Origin: Micromonospora sp. C28SCA-DRY-2
GTDB lineage: Bacteria > Actinomycetota > Actinomycetes > Mycobacteriales > Micromonosporaceae
Assembly: GCF_030519475.1 (NCBI RefSeq)
Contig: NZ_JAUMKD010000001.1
Span: 496,001-560,000 of the forward strand
Length of the DNA: 64,000 nucleotides
Direction of reading: 5' to 3'
The number at the start of each line of letters is the position of its first letter. Position 1 is the first letter of the stretch. A program made the position numbers and the translations under genes. The notes under the pieces are model-generated. The model was not told the origin of the DNA. It was given only the letters and a program-made list of their open reading frames with translations, and ran no database searches. Positions 10,706 through 20,845 of the stretch are shown in pieces.

Positions 10706-11490
10706 CCGAGGACCGGGCCAGCCGGCCCAAGAGCCCGCACCAGATCACCGAGGCGGGCCCGCCGGCCACCCGACGCCGGGCCGCCACCCGCGGCCGGGCG
10801 GCCGGGCAGCCCGCCGTGCGCCCGGTCACCCCGGTGGTCAGCGCATTCCCCGACCCGGCGACGGTCGACCTGACCGCCCGGCAGCGGCGGATCCTGGAGT
10901 TCATCCGCACCTGGGTCGACCGGCACGGCTACCCGCCGAGCGTGCGCGAGATCGGCGAGGCGGTCGGCCTGGTCTCCCCGTCCAGCGTCGCCTACCAGCT
11001 CAAGGAGCTGGAGAAGAAGGGCTTCCTGCGCCGCGACCCGAACCGGCCGCGGGCGGTGGACGTCCGCGCCCCGAGCGACGTGGTCGACGACGAGCTGAGC
11101 CGCTCCCAGCGCCCCACCCCGGCGTACGTGCCGATGCTGGGCCGGATCGCCGCCGGTGGCCCGATCCTGGCCGAGCAGGCGGTCGAGGACGTCTTCCCGC
11201 TGCCCCGCGAGCTGGTGGGTGAGGGCGAGGTCTTCATGCTCCAGGTCAAGGGCGACTCGATGCTCGACGCGGCGATCTGCGACGGCGACTGGGTGGTGGT
11301 CCGGCAACAGCCCAACGCCGAGGCCGGCGACATCGTCGCGGCCATGCTCGACGGCGAGGCGACAGTGAAGACCTACCGTCGGCGCGACGGTCACGTCTGG
11401 CTGATGCCGCAGAACCCGGCATTCGACCCGATCCCGGGCGACGACGCCACCATCATGGGTCGGGTCGTCGCGGTGCTGCGCCGCATCTGA
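10702..11490 (+). CDS. lexA: SOS repressor LexA
   Basis: Represses DNA-damage genes until RecA filaments trigger self-cleavage. The protein has 262 residues with a basic, Pro/Ala-rich extension of about 55 residues. The winged HTH spans about 57-110 ([26 protein letters not shown]). The cleavage bond is Ala151-Gly152, and the catalytic pair is Ser186 (GDSML) and Lys223 (ATVKTY). The GTG has GGAGGA upstream. A perfect SOS box lies 212 bp upstream, and a 45-codon leader ORF overlaps the start. A hairpin follows the stop. Confidence 0.97.
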   Translation: MTEDRASRPKSPHQITEAGPPATRRRAATRGRAAGQPAVRPVTPVVSAFPDPATVDLTARQRRILEFIRTWVDRHGYPPSVREIGEAVGLVSPSSVAYQLKELEKKGFLRRDPNRPRAVDVRAPSDVVDDELSRSQRPTPAYVPMLGRIAAGGPILAEQAVEDVFPLPRELVGEGEVFMLQVKGDSMLDAAICDGDWVVVRQQPNAEAGDIVAAMLDGEATVKTYRRRDGHVWLMPQNPAFDPIPGDDATIMGRVVAVLRRI

Positions 11491-11499
11491 CCCGTTCCG

Positions 11500-11529
11500 C
11501 CGGGTGGCCGCCGACCGGCGGTCACCCGG
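11500..11529 (+). terminator. Hairpin between lexA and convergent gene
   Basis: A 13-bp stem with one G-T pair (11500-11512 with 11517-11529) and a GACC loop, ten bases past the lexA stop. It may serve both convergent genes. Confidence 0.55.
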
Positions 11530-11577
11530 ACCGGCCCACCCCCGACGGCGGGTCAACCGGTCGGGCGAAGGGGATGG

Positions 11578-13239
11578 TCAGTACCGGTCGCCCCGATAGC
11601 CCCGGCCGGGCACCTGGCCGTACGAGCCGCGCCCGTCGTCGTAGCCGCCGTCGCGGCGGCGCCCTGGCCGCTGCCCCCGGGGATCCTGCTCCGGGCCGCC
11701 CCGGCGAGGCGGCTCCGCCCGGCCACCACCGCCGTACCCACCGCCGGGCTGACCGCCGTAGACGCCGCCACCGCCACCGGCGGGCCGGCCGTTGGGGCGG
11801 CCGCCACCGTAGACGCCACCCCCGTCGGCCGGGCGGCCACCGCCGTAGACGCCACCACCGCCCGCCGGGCGGCCACCGCCGTAGACGCCGCCACCGGCCG
11901 GTGCGCCACCCCGGCCACCGCCGCCCGCCCGGCCACCACGGTCACCGCCGCCGGCCGGGGGGCCACCGCGGCCGCCGCCGTAGACCCCGCCGCCGGCCGG
12001 TCCCCCGTACACGCCGCCGCGGCGGGCGTCGGGCTCGGAGCGGTCGTCGTCGGGTCGGATCCGGCGATTGTCGGGCAGGTCGTCGTCGGGGTCCCGGCCG
12101 TCCGCGTCGTCACCGGACGACCCGGCGCCGCGCTTGCGGGCCCGGAGGATGCCGACGATGCCGGCGCCGACCAGCAACGCGCCGATCACGCCGACCGCCG
12201 CGATGAGGTAGGTGATGTCCTGCAGCGACAGCGAGTCGAACCAGGACAGCGAGGCCTTCTTCGGCTGGCCGTCATCCTCGCCGGCCACCGGCTTCGCGCC
12301 CTCGGTGGAGGGGGTGTAGCTGAGGATCTCAATCGGCTCGTCCTCCTCCATCTGCCCGCCGTCGGAGACGGTGAGGAAGGACTTGCCGTCGGGGGTGTAG
12401 GCGATCGCCTCGCCGAACGGGTCGGCCAGCGGGGTCACCTTGGGCTTGCCGGTGGTCACCGCGGCCAGCACGTCGCCGTTCGACACGTCGTACTCGAAGG
12501 CGTCGGCGTACGTGCGCAGCACCACCCGGGTGCCGTCCGGCGACCGGGCGGCGCCGGTGATCGCGACCCGGCCGAAGGTGTTGAACGGGTTCTCCGTGGC
12601 CGTCTTCGGCAGGGTGATCTCGCCGACCTGCTTCATCGGCACCGGCTCGGTGTCGCCGGTCTTGAGCTTGCCGTCCGGGGTGAAGACCTTCGCCTTGCCG
12701 CTCGTCACCTTCGTGATGACCAGCGGGCTGCCGTCGGAGTTGATCAGCAACGCCTCGGCGTCGTGGTGCTTGCCCTCCGGGTACGACAGCCGGTGCAGCT
12801 GCGGCTTCTTGCTGCCGCTGACCGGCATGCTCCACACCGCCACCCGGTCCCGCCGGTTCTTGCTGGTGACGTTGTCGCCGGTGTCGGCGATCCAGAGCGT
12901 CTTGCTGTCCGGGGAGAGCGCCAGGTCCTCGGTGTCGAACGGCCCGCCGCCGGAGTAGCTGACGTCCTTGGTGACCTCGCACTTGCTGTCGAGGAAGAAG
13001 ACCCGCTTGCGGCTCTCGACGTCGGTGCCGTCGTTGATCACGATGTAGCCGCTCCGGGTGGCCACCAGGCCGGAGAGTTCGCGCAGCCGCTCGTCGGCCA
13101 CGGTGCACCGCTTCTTGCCCGGGGCAACCGCGGACGGGAGGGAGGCGGGGGCGGGCGCCGCCACGGCGGCTCCGCCGGCCGCCACGGCTACCCCCACCAG
13201 ACCGAGGGCAGCCATGATCAACGAGACAGCGCGGCGCAT
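11578..13239 (-). CDS. Exported beta-propeller-like membrane protein with Gly/Tyr-rich C-terminal repeats
   Basis: A 553-residue protein of unknown function. Residues 1-31 are a signal peptide. About 35-320 resemble blades of a propeller (LSPDSKTLWIADTGDN, RSPDGTRVVLRTY, YTPDGKSFLTVSDGG), giving an extracytoplasmic sensor or scaffold domain. About 340-365 is one membrane helix followed by RARKRG, so the tail should be cytoplasmic. The tail has an acidic segment (about 375-400), then about 100 residues with six GGVYGG units separated by GRPAG-like spacers, and an Arg-rich end. The ATG at 13239 gives a normal signal peptide, although its ribosome site is weak. It lies 50 bases downstream of hflX. 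Confidence 0.75.
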   Translation of the reverse strand: MRRAVSLIMAALGLVGVAVAAGGAAVAAPAPASLPSAVAPGKKRCTVADERLRELSGLVATRSGYIVINDGTDVESRKRVFFLDSKCEVTKDVSYSGGGPFDTEDLALSPDSKTLWIADTGDNVTSKNRRDRVAVWSMPVSGSKKPQLHRLSYPEGKHHDAEALLINSDGSPLVITKVTSGKAKVFTPDGKLKTGDTEPVPMKQVGEITLPKTATENPFNTFGRVAITGAARSPDGTRVVLRTYADAFEYDVSNGDVLAAVTTGKPKVTPLADPFGEAIAYTPDGKSFLTVSDGGQMEEDEPIEILSYTPSTEGAKPVAGEDDGQPKKASLSWFDSLSLQDITYLIAAVGVIGALLVGAGIVGILRARKRGAGSSGDDADGRDPDDDLPDNRRIRPDDDRSEPDARRGGVYGGPAGGGVYGGGRGGPPAGGGDRGGRAGGGGRGGAPAGGGVYGGGRPAGGGGVYGGGRPADGGGVYGGGRPNGRPAGGGGGVYGGQPGGGYGGGGRAEPPRRGGPEQDPRGQRPGRRRDGGYDDGRGSYGQVPGRGYRGDRY

Positions 13240-13289
13240 GGAGTCAGTGTCGCATGCCCCACGTTTCGGCCGGGTGACGCCGGGACGCC

Positions 13290-14741
13290 TCACCGGGCCC
13301 CGGCGACCGCCTGGTCCTCCCCCGCCCGGAACGGCGCCAGCTCGGCCGCGAGGCTCTCGCCCACCCGGACGTGCAGCAACGTGCCCTCCGCCAGGTGGGC
13401 CGTGCTGAGCACCTCGCCCTGCCGGTGCACCCGGGCGACCAGGTCACCCCGGTCGTACGGGAGCACCGCGCGGACCTCCACCGCGGGGCGGGGCAGCCGT
13501 GCCTCGATCTCGTCGCGCAGCCCGTCGATGCCGCGGCCGCTGTGCGCCGAGACGAAGATCGCCTCCGGCCAGAGCCGCTTCAACCGCAGCAGCGTCTCCT
13601 CGTCGGCGGCGTCGGTCTTGTTCACCACCAACAGCTCCGGCAGCCGGTCGGCGCCCACCTCGCCGAGCACCTCACGGACCGCCCGGACCTGCTCCTCCGG
13701 ATCCGGGTGGGTGCCGTCGACGACGTGCACCACCAGGTCGGCCTCGGCGACCTCCTCCAGCGTCGAGCGGAACGCCTCGACGATCTGGTGCGGCAGGTGC
13801 CGGACGAAACCGACGGTGTCGGAGAGGGTGTAGAGCCGCCCGTCGGCGGCGGTGGCCCGGCGGGTGGTCGGGTCGAGGGTGGCGAAGAGCGCGTTCTCGA
13901 CCAGCACGCCCGCCCCGGTCAGCCGGTTGAGCAGGCTCGACTTGCCGGCGTTGGTGTAGCCGGCGATGGCCACCGCGGGGACGGCGTTGCGGGCCCGGCG
14001 GGCGCGCTTGGTCTGGCGTACCGTCTTCATGCCCTTGATCTCCCGGCGCAGCCGGGCGATCCGGTGCCGGATCCGGCGCCGGTCGGTCTCCAGCTTGGTC
14101 TCACCGGGACCACGCAGGCCCACGCCGCCGCCGGCGCCGCCGCCGCGACCGCTACCACCGGTCTGCCGGGACAGCGTCTCGCCCCAACCCCGCAGCCGGG
14201 GCAGCAGGTATTCCAGCTGGGCCAGCTCGACCTGGGCCTTGCCTTCCTTGCTCTTGGCGTGCTGGGCGAAGATGTCGAGGATCAGCGCCGTCCGGTCGAC
14301 CACCTTGACCTTGGTGCGCTGCTCCAGGTTGCGCAGCTGGGACGGGGACAGCTCGCCGTCGCAGATCACCGTGTCGGCGCCGCTGGCGAGGACCACCGAG
14401 CCGAGGTCGTCGACCTTGCCCCGCCCGATGTAGGTGGCCGGGTCCGGCCGGTTGCGCCGCTGGATCAGCCCCTCCAGCACCTGCGAGCCGGCGGTCTCGG
14501 CCAGCGCGGCCAGCTCGGTGAGGGAGTTCTCGGCGTCGATCTGGGTGCCCTCGGTCCAGACGCCGACCAGGACGACCCGCTCCAGCCGGAGCTGGCGGTA
14601 CTCGACCTCGGTGATGTCGGTGAGCTCGGTGGAGAGGCCGGGGACCCGCCGCAGCGCCTGCCGCTCCGACAGCTCGAACTCACCGGTGGTGGCGTCGAGC
14701 TCGTCGTCGTCGAGGGGAACGTAGGTCTCCTGGTCTCGCAA
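13290..14741 (-). CDS. hflX: Ribosome-associated GTPase HflX
   Basis: GTPase that binds the 50S subunit and rescues or splits stalled ribosomes. It has 483 residues. The N-terminal HflX domain includes IGRGKVDDL near residue 105. A Gly-rich loop at about 195-210 is followed by [16 protein letters not shown], the family signature. The G1 loop is GYTNAGKSS (261-269), G3 is DTVGF near 308 and G4 is NKTD. The start is TTG, supported by AGGAG six bases upstream and by the correct family length. It is the first gene of a unit with the propeller/Gly-rich membrane protein. Confidence 0.95.
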   Translation of the reverse strand: MRDQETYVPLDDDELDATTGEFELSERQALRRVPGLSTELTDITEVEYRQLRLERVVLVGVWTEGTQIDAENSLTELAALAETAGSQVLEGLIQRRNRPDPATYIGRGKVDDLGSVVLASGADTVICDGELSPSQLRNLEQRTKVKVVDRTALILDIFAQHAKSKEGKAQVELAQLEYLLPRLRGWGETLSRQTGGSGRGGGAGGGVGLRGPGETKLETDRRRIRHRIARLRREIKGMKTVRQTKRARRARNAVPAVAIAGYTNAGKSSLLNRLTGAGVLVENALFATLDPTTRRATAADGRLYTLSDTVGFVRHLPHQIVEAFRSTLEEVAEADLVVHVVDGTHPDPEEQVRAVREVLGEVGADRLPELLVVNKTDAADEETLLRLKRLWPEAIFVSAHSGRGIDGLRDEIEARLPRPAVEVRAVLPYDRGDLVARVHRQGEVLSTAHLAEGTLLHVRVGESLAAELAPFRAGEDQAVAGAR

Positions 14742-14918
14742 GCTGTTCTCCTGTCCGTTCTGTCAGGTACCGAGCAATCCTGACATGTAGCAACGCCGGA
14801 CGCACCTGCAATATGCCCGGTGGCGTACCCGCCGGTAGCGGGGTCGGATGCCGGCCGACCTGCGCGGGCGAGTAGAAATGCGGGGCGACACCCGTTCAGT
14901 GCTGACGGAGGGAAACCC

Positions 14919-16385
14919 GTGGCCATCACCCGACTTCCGAGTGCGGGCTTCTCGATCACCATCCGGATCGCCGTACCCGCCGACGCCTCGTCGATCGGCC
15001 GGCTGACCACCTCCGTCGGGGAGGCAGGGGCGATCGTCACCGCGCTGGACGTCGTCGACTCCGACCCGACCCACGTGATCGTCGACCTGACCTGTGACAC
15101 CGCCGACGCCGGCCACGCCGACCAGGTGGTCGAGGCGCTCACCGCGCTGGACGGGGTGGACGTGCGGAAGGTGTCCGACCGCACCTTCCTGCTGCACCTG
15201 GGCGGCAAGATCGAGGTGAGTTCGAAGGTCGCGCTGCGCACCCGCGACGAGCTGTCCCGGGCGTACACCCCGGGGGTGGCCCGGGTCTGCCAGGCGATCG
15301 CCGAGAACCCGGCCGACGCCCGCCGGCTGACCATCAAGCGCAACACCGTGGCCGTGGTCAGCGACGGCTCGGCGGTGCTGGGCCTGGGCAACCTCGGGCC
15401 GGCCGCGTCGCTGCCGGTGATGGAGGGCAAGGCCGCGCTGTTCAAGCGCTTCGGTGGGGTGGACGCCTGGCCGGTGGTCCTCGACACCCAGGACACCGAC
15501 GAGATCGTGCAGATCGTCAAGGCCATCGCCCCGGCGTACGGCGGGATCAACCTGGAGGACATCGCCGCGCCGCGCTGCTTCGAGATCGAGGCCCGGCTGC
15601 GCGAGGCGCTGGACATCCCGGTCTTCCACGACGACCAGCACGGCACCGCCATCTGCGTGCTGGCCGCGCTGACCAACGCGCTACGGGTGGTGGGCAAGCA
15701 GCTCGCGGACGTCCGGGTGGTGGTCTCCGGCGCCGGTGCGGCGGGCACCGCGATCATGAAGCTGCTGCTGCGCCAGGGTGTGGGCGACATCATCGCGTAC
15801 GACCGGCAGGGCGCCCTGCACCGCGGCCAGGCCGGCCTCAACCCGGCCTGGCAGTGGCTGGCCGAGCACACCAACAAGGAGAACTACTCCGGCGACCTGC
15901 CCGGGGCGATCCGGGGCGCCGACGTCTTCATCGGGGTGAGCGCGCCCAACCTGCTCACCGGCGAGGACATCGCCGCGATGGCCAAGGACGCCATCGTCTT
16001 CGCGCTGGCCAACCCGGACCCGGAGGTCGACCCCCGGGAGGCGCGCAAGCACGCCGCGGTGGTCGCCACCGGCCGCTCGGACCAGCCGAACCAGATCAAC
16101 AACGTGCTCGCCTTCCCCGGCGTCTTCCGCGGCATGCTCGACGCGCACGCCGAGGAGTTCACCGAGGAGATGGCGATCGCCGCCGCCCAGGCCATCGCCG
16201 ACGTGGTCGGCGAGGACAAGATCAACCCGACGGTGATCGTGCCCAGCGTCTTCGACTCGCGGGTCGCGCCGGCGGTGGCCGCGGCCGTCCGGGCCGCCGC
16301 GCAGAACCCGGCTCCCGCCCCGGCCGCCGACCCCGGTCCGGCCGACCTGCCCGAGATCGCCGCCGAAGCCTCCGCCACCCCCTGA
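14919..16385 (+). CDS. NAD-dependent malic enzyme with N-terminal ACT domain
   Basis: Oxidative decarboxylation of malate to pyruvate. It has 488 residues. An ACT-like regulatory domain (about 10-80) precedes the malic-enzyme catalytic domain. Visible landmarks are [59 protein letters not shown] for metal and substrate binding, and the nucleotide fold [16 protein letters not shown] rather than NADP specificity is inferred from family resemblance. GTG is chosen because GACGGAGGG precedes it. The Ala/Pro-rich last 30 residues are dispensable-looking. It is divergent from hflX, with a hairpin after the stop. Confidence 0.93.
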   Translation: MAITRLPSAGFSITIRIAVPADASSIGRLTTSVGEAGAIVTALDVVDSDPTHVIVDLTCDTADAGHADQVVEALTALDGVDVRKVSDRTFLLHLGGKIEVSSKVALRTRDELSRAYTPGVARVCQAIAENPADARRLTIKRNTVAVVSDGSAVLGLGNLGPAASLPVMEGKAALFKRFGGVDAWPVVLDTQDTDEIVQIVKAIAPAYGGINLEDIAAPRCFEIEARLREALDIPVFHDDQHGTAICVLAALTNALRVVGKQLADVRVVVSGAGAAGTAIMKLLLRQGVGDIIAYDRQGALHRGQAGLNPAWQWLAEHTNKENYSGDLPGAIRGADVFIGVSAPNLLTGEDIAAMAKDAIVFALANPDPEVDPREARKHAAVVATGRSDQPNQINNVLAFPGVFRGMLDAHAEEFTEEMAIAAAQAIADVVGEDKINPTVIVPSVFDSRVAPAVAAAVRAAAQNPAPAPAADPGPADLPEIAAEASATP

Positions 16386-16447
16386 CCCGCCCGCGCCCCC
16401 CTCCCCGCGCCAGGTCGGCGCGACGGGGACGGTGATCGCTGGTGTTC

Positions 16448-16487
16448 GGGTGCGTCTGTCGTCGCCACAGCAGCAACAGACGCACCC
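16448..16487. terminator. Bidirectional hairpin between malic enzyme and dapF
   Basis: A perfect 12-bp stem (16448-16459 with 16476-16487) and 16-base loop separate the convergent ends of the malic enzyme gene and dapF. The symmetric placement suits a shared terminator. Confidence 0.6.
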
Positions 16488-16518
16488 GGACCGCGGCGCC
16501 GGGTGGCGGAGGGCCGGG

Positions 16519-17370
16519 TCAGGGGGCGGTGGTGAGGGCGGTGGGGGCGATCTCGCCGGTGGCGACCAGCACGGCCGGACCGGCGAGCCAGCACGAGTCG
16601 TCGGTGACGGTGACCGAGAGCCGGCCGCCGGGGACGTCCACCGCCACCACGCCGGTGTCCCGGCCGGCGTCGCGCAGGGCCACCGCGGCCACCGCGCAGG
16701 CGCCGGTGCCGCAGGAGAGGGTCTCCGCGGAGCCCCGCTCGTACACCCGCATCAACACGTGCCCGTCGGCGCCGTCGACCGGGTCGCCGAGGGCGGTGAA
16801 CTCGACGTTCACGCCGTTGGGGAAGGCGGCCGGGTCGACCTCGGGTGCCCGGGTGAGGTCCAGCCCGGTCAGGTCCAGGCCGGCCGGCAGGGCACAGACC
16901 AGGTGCGGGTTGCCCACGTCCACCGAGGTGCCGGGCAGGGTCAGCCCGCCCAGCGAGGCGGTCGACGTGTCGTACAGCCGGGGGCGGCGCATCTCGACGG
17001 CGATGCTGTCGCCGCTCACCCGCGCCCGCACGACGCCGGCCCGGGTGGCCACCGGCAGCGTCCCGTCCGCCGGGTCGGCCAGCCCGGCGGCGACCAGGTA
17101 GCGGACGAACACCCGGGCCCCGTTGCCGCACATCTCGGCGAACGAGCCGTCGGAGTTCCAGTAGTCCATGAACCACTCGGCGTCCCCGGCCTGCCCGGCG
17201 GCCTCGGGGTGCGCGGTCGCCCGGACCACCCGCAGCACGCCGTCGGCGCCGAGCCCGCGCCGGCGGTCGCAGAGCGCGGCGACCATCCCTGGCGTCAACT
17301 CCAACTGCCCGTCCGGGTCGGGCAGGATCACGAAGTCGTTGCCGGTGCCGTGCCCCTTGGTGAACTCCAC
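16519..17370 (-). CDS. dapF: Diaminopimelate epimerase
   Basis: Converts LL- to meso-diaminopimelate for lysine and peptidoglycan synthesis. It has 283 residues. Two catalytic cysteines are visible: Cys81 in MCGNGARVF and the second in LSCGTGACA near residue 225. The N-terminal KGHGTGNDFV is typical. The GTG at 17370 follows a G-rich GATGGGGGC, and upstream in-frame codons do not match the family. It lies eight bases downstream of miaA, so the two are co-transcribed, the same order as in mycobacteria. Confidence 0.97.
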   Translation of the reverse strand: MEFTKGHGTGNDFVILPDPDGQLELTPGMVAALCDRRRGLGADGVLRVVRATAHPEAAGQAGDAEWFMDYWNSDGSFAEMCGNGARVFVRYLVAAGLADPADGTLPVATRAGVVRARVSGDSIAVEMRRPRLYDTSTASLGGLTLPGTSVDVGNPHLVCALPAGLDLTGLDLTRAPEVDPAAFPNGVNVEFTALGDPVDGADGHVLMRVYERGSAETLSCGTGACAVAAVALRDAGRDTGVVAVDVPGGRLSVTVTDDSCWLAGPAVLVATGEIAPTALTTAP

Positions 17371-17377
17371 GCCCCCA

Positions 17378-18325
17378 TCATCGCGCAGCGGCGGGGACCA
17401 GCCGCAGGGCCTCGGCAACCAGGTCCGGCGCGGCCGCGTCCAGCCAGTGGATCCGCGGGTCCCGGCGGAACCAGGAGCGTTGCCGGCGGACGAAGCGCCG
17501 GGTGGCCCGGATCGTCTCGTCGTGCGCCTCGGTCTCGGTCAGCTCACCGGCCAGGAACCGCAGCACCTGCTGGTAGCCGAGCGCCCGGCCGGCCGTACGC
17601 CCCTCGGGCAGGCCGCGGCCGACCAGCTCGCGGGTCTCGGCGACCAGGCCGTCCGCCCACATCCGGTCCACCCGCAGGGCGATCCGCTCGTCCAGCAGCG
17701 CGGTGTCCAGGTCGACCCCGACCTGCACGGACGGGTAGTACGGCGTCGGCTCGGGGAGCGCGGCGGTGAACGGCGCCCCGGTGAGCTCGATCACCTCCAG
17801 CGCCCGCACGATCCGCCGGCCGTTGCCGGGCAGGATGCCCGCCGCGGCGGCCGGGTCGGCGGCGCGCAGCCGGGCGTACAGCGGCGCCGGGCCGGCCTCG
17901 GCCAGCTCCCGCTCCAGCCGCTCGCGGACCGCCGGGTCGGTGCCGGGGAACTCGAACCGTTCCAGCACCGCCCGGACGTACAGCCCGGAGCCGCCGACCA
18001 GCAGCGGCACCCGGCCCCGGGCCAGGATGTCGTCCACCGCCGCCCGGGCCAGCCGCTGGTACTCGGCGACGCTGGCCGGCTCGGTGACGTCCCAGATGTC
18101 CAGCAGGTGGTGCGGCACCCCCTCGCGCTCGGCGGGGGTGAGCTTGGCGGTGCCGATGTCCATGCCGCGGTAGAGCTGCATCGAGTCGGCGTTGACCACC
18201 TCGCCGTCCAGGGCGTGCGCGAGGGCGATGCTCAGCGCCGACTTGCCGGCCGCGGTCGGCCCGACCACGGCCACCACCGGGCCGGCCGGCGGGCGGCTGC
18301 CACCGGCCTCGACCGGCCCGCTCAT
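17378..18325 (-). CDS. miaA: tRNA dimethylallyltransferase
   Basis: Transfers a dimethylallyl group to N6 of A37 in tRNAs reading UNN codons. It has 315 residues. The P-loop GPTAAGKS is at 22-29, DSMQLYRGMDIGTAK follows for substrate binding, and RRFVRRQRSWFRRD near the C-terminus is the tRNA-binding signature. The ATG start gives the standard length with a short flexible N-terminus. Upstream is the LigB-like gene and downstream dapF. The product feeds MiaB, encoded at 20846-22345. Confidence 0.97.
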   Translation of the reverse strand: MSGPVEAGGSRPPAGPVVAVVGPTAAGKSALSIALAHALDGEVVNADSMQLYRGMDIGTAKLTPAEREGVPHHLLDIWDVTEPASVAEYQRLARAAVDDILARGRVPLLVGGSGLYVRAVLERFEFPGTDPAVRERLERELAEAGPAPLYARLRAADPAAAAGILPGNGRRIVRALEVIELTGAPFTAALPEPTPYYPSVQVGVDLDTALLDERIALRVDRMWADGLVAETRELVGRGLPEGRTAGRALGYQQVLRFLAGELTETEAHDETIRATRRFVRRQRSWFRRDPRIHWLDAAAPDLVAEALRLVPAAAR

Positions 18326-18386
18326 GCCGGCCCGCCGCTTCGCCGCGCGCCGCCGCGCGGCACCACCGCGCCGACGTTCCGCCCGC

Positions 18387-19103
18387 TCACCCGAGCTCCC
18401 AGCCGGCCACGAAGTAGGCCACGCCGTAGGGGGCGGCGTGGTAGCTCAGCTCGCCACGCCAGGCGCCGCCGGCCGCGCGGGCCGCGCCGGCGAGCACCTG
18501 CCAGGGCGCGCGCCCGGCGACCCGCAGCTCCGCCGACAGCCCCGGGTCCAGGCCGAGCAGGGCCCCGGCGTCCGCGTCGGCCAGCGCCCGGGCGACCCCC
18601 CGGTCGTACGGCTCGGCGCGCGGGTCGTGGTAGCCGGGCGACTTCTCCCCCCGGCAGGCGGACCCGTCCCCCATCGCCAGCAGCGCGACCCGCGGGCGGT
18701 ACCCGTCGACCTGTCGGGCGAGTTCGGCCACCTCGTCGGCGGGCGCGTCCGGCGACACCTGGGCGCCGACCACCCGCGCGCCGACCCGGTGCCGGCCGAG
18801 CAGCCACGCGCCGACGGTCACGCTCAACGGCAGCACCGCCGGCCCGTCGGGCAGCGCCGGGACCAGCGGGACGGTGCGGTCCACGCCGAACGGGCGGAGC
18901 GTGCCGAGGGCGGGCGGGATGATCCAGCCCGTCTCCGGGCCGGCGCCCAGCACCACCACGCAGTCCGGCTCGCTGGCCAGCAGCCGGGTGACGGCGGCGT
19001 CGCAGGCGGCCCGGAGGTCGTCCAGCTCACCGGCGGCGGTGCCGGCCACCTCGGGCACGAGCAGGGGCGGATGCGGGCAGACGGCGGCGGCGACCAGTGG
19101 CAC
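18387..19103 (-). CDS. LigB/class III extradiol dioxygenase-like protein
   Basis: A 238-residue protein with the fold pattern of class III extradiol dioxygenase subunit B: AAVCPHPPLLVPEV at the start with a metal-type His, VVVLGAGPETGW, LLAMGDGSACRGEKSPGYHDPR, and YDRGVARAL. It is the counterpart of mycobacterial Rv2728c, which also sits directly upstream of miaA. The true reaction is unknown, and aromatic ring cleavage is not implied. The start is GTG with a weak ribosome site. It is divergent from the DUF349 gene and lies 61 bases upstream of miaA. Confidence 0.8.
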   Translation of the reverse strand: MPLVAAAVCPHPPLLVPEVAGTAAGELDDLRAACDAAVTRLLASEPDCVVVLGAGPETGWIIPPALGTLRPFGVDRTVPLVPALPDGPAVLPLSVTVGAWLLGRHRVGARVVGAQVSPDAPADEVAELARQVDGYRPRVALLAMGDGSACRGEKSPGYHDPRAEPYDRGVARALADADAGALLGLDPGLSAELRVAGRAPWQVLAGAARAAGGAWRGELSYHAAPYGVAYFVAGWELG

Positions 19104-19304
19104 GGGTCCACGTTAGCGGGACGTCCCGGTGCGTCCCCGCGCCGATCCGGTCATTCGACGGCTAGGACACCGTATGGTCACGGTCGGCGATAGGCGCTCG
19201 ACGCGGACGGGGGCGGACCTGTGACAATGCCGGGAGAAACTTTGCTGCGCCGTGGCGGCGATCGCGGGACTGCTCCCCGACGCCGGGAGAACGAGGATGG
19301 GCAC

Positions 19305-20513
19305 ATGAGCGACTGGACTGCCTTCGGACGGGTGGACGCGGACGGCACCGTGTACGTCAAGACCGCCGAGGGTGAGCGGGTGGTCGGTTCCTGGCAGGCG
19401 GGAGCACCGGAGGAGGGGCTGGCGCACTTCGCCCGGCGCTTCGCCGACCTGGTGACGGAGGTGGACCTCACCGAGGCCCGGCTCAACTCGGGTGCGGCGG
19501 ACGCGGGCCACTCGCTGACCACGATCCGCCGGCTGCGTGCCTCGCTGGCCGAGGCGCACGTGGTCGGCGACATCGACGCGCTCGCCGCGCGGCTCGACAA
19601 GCTCGCCACCGTCGCCGAGGAGAAGGCCGGGGAGGCCCGGGCCGCCCGGGACGCCGCCCGCAGCGAGGCGCTGGCCCGCAAGACGGCCCTGGTCGAGGAG
19701 GCCGAGAAGATCGCCGCCGAGTCGACCGGCTGGAAGACCGCCGGGGACCGGCTCAAGGAGATCCTCGACGAGTGGAAGACCATCCGCGGGGTCGACAAGA
19801 AGACCGACGGCGAGCTGTGGAAGCGGTTCGCCGCGGCCCGGGACGGCTTCACCCGCCGGCGCGGCGCCCACTTCGCCTCCCTCGACGCGCAGCGCAAGCA
19901 GGCGCAGTCGGTCAAGGAGGAGCTGGTCGCCGAGGCCGAGAAGCTGACGGACTCCACCGACTGGGCGGCCACCGCCAACCAGCTCAAGGACCTGATGAAC
20001 CAGTGGAAGGCCGCGCCGCGCGCCTCCAAGGAGGCCGAGCAGCGGCTCTGGGAACGGTTCCGGGCGGCGCAGGACGCGTTCTTCACCCGGCGCAGCGAGG
20101 TCTTCTCGGCCCGCGACAACGAGCAGCGGGCCAACCTGGAGCGCAAGCAGGCCCTGCTCGCCGAGGCCGAGGCGCTGGACGTCGACGGTGACCCGAAGGG
20201 CGCCCAGGCCAAGCTGCGGGAGATCCAGGCGCAGTGGCACGAGGCCGGCCGGGTGCCCCGGGAGGCGGCCGCCGGGCTGGAGCGCCGGCTGCGCGCGGTC
20301 GACGAGAAGGTCCGCGAGGTGATGGACTCGGCCTGGCGGCGGACCACCAAGGAGGACAACCCGCTGCTCGCCCAGATGCGGGCGCAGGTCGCCGAGGCGG
20401 AGGAGCGGCTGGCCCGCGCCCAGGCCGCCGGCGACGCCAAGCGGATCCGCGAGGCCGAGCAGGCGCTGGCCTCGAAGCGGCAGTTCCTCCAGCTCGCCGA
20501 GCAGTCCAGCTGA
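19305..20513 (+). CDS. DUF349 coiled-coil protein
   Basis: A cytoplasmic, highly charged protein of 402 residues made of repeated DUF349 helices. Each repeat has a W-x-x-A-x-x-x-L-K-x-x-x-x-x-W pattern, seen three times (for example STGWKTAGDRLKEILDEWK, STDWAATANQLKDLMNQWK). The predicted coiled coil covers most of residues 70-400. Function is unknown, and mycobacterial Rv2731 is the positional counterpart. The ATG at 19305 is preceded by GAGGATGG and begins the conserved MSDWTAFGRVD segment. It is divergent from the LigB-like gene and followed by a hairpin. Confidence 0.85.
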   Translation: MSDWTAFGRVDADGTVYVKTAEGERVVGSWQAGAPEEGLAHFARRFADLVTEVDLTEARLNSGAADAGHSLTTIRRLRASLAEAHVVGDIDALAARLDKLATVAEEKAGEARAARDAARSEALARKTALVEEAEKIAAESTGWKTAGDRLKEILDEWKTIRGVDKKTDGELWKRFAAARDGFTRRRGAHFASLDAQRKQAQSVKEELVAEAEKLTDSTDWAATANQLKDLMNQWKAAPRASKEAEQRLWERFRAAQDAFFTRRSEVFSARDNEQRANLERKQALLAEAEALDVDGDPKGAQAKLREIQAQWHEAGRVPREAAAGLERRLRAVDEKVREVMDSAWRRTTKEDNPLLAQMRAQVAEAEERLARAQAAGDAKRIREAEQALASKRQFLQLAEQSS

Positions 20514-20529
20514 CCTGATCCAGCGTGAC

Positions 20530-20559
20530 GAGCCCCGGTCCCCCACGGGACCGGGGCTC
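20530..20559 (+). terminator. Hairpin terminator of DUF349 gene
   Basis: A perfect 13-bp stem (20530-20542 with 20547-20559) and four-base loop start 17 bases after the stop codon. Confidence 0.7.
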
Positions 20560-20845
20560 CTGCGTGTCCCGGACCCGCCGCGCGCCCGCCGCCCGTCCCC
20601 GCCCCGCCCCGCCCGCAGGCCGGGGGCCGTCCCGCTCGGATGGCCGCCCTGCCCCGGGACCGCCGCCCCGCCCGCGCCGCTGCGGGCCGCGGCGCGGCCC
20701 GACAACGGCGCACCTTCCCGGTGCGCGGATCCTGGGGCGCGCCGGGCCACGATCGCGCTACACCAACGATCCAGTGGCCTCACCGTGCGGTCGAGGGCAC
20801 TACATCCGGGTTGCGCGTGATCTTGCGGCAGGCCCCGGTGACCGG
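20560..20845. other. Non-coding GC-rich spacer between DUF349 and miaB ends
   Basis: No convincing gene on either strand. It holds an inverted repeat with 7-bp arms (20683-20689 with 20695-20701) that could end the miaB transcript. Otherwise it is Pro/Arg-type GC-rich sequence with stop-free frames that look like shadows. Confidence 0.5.
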
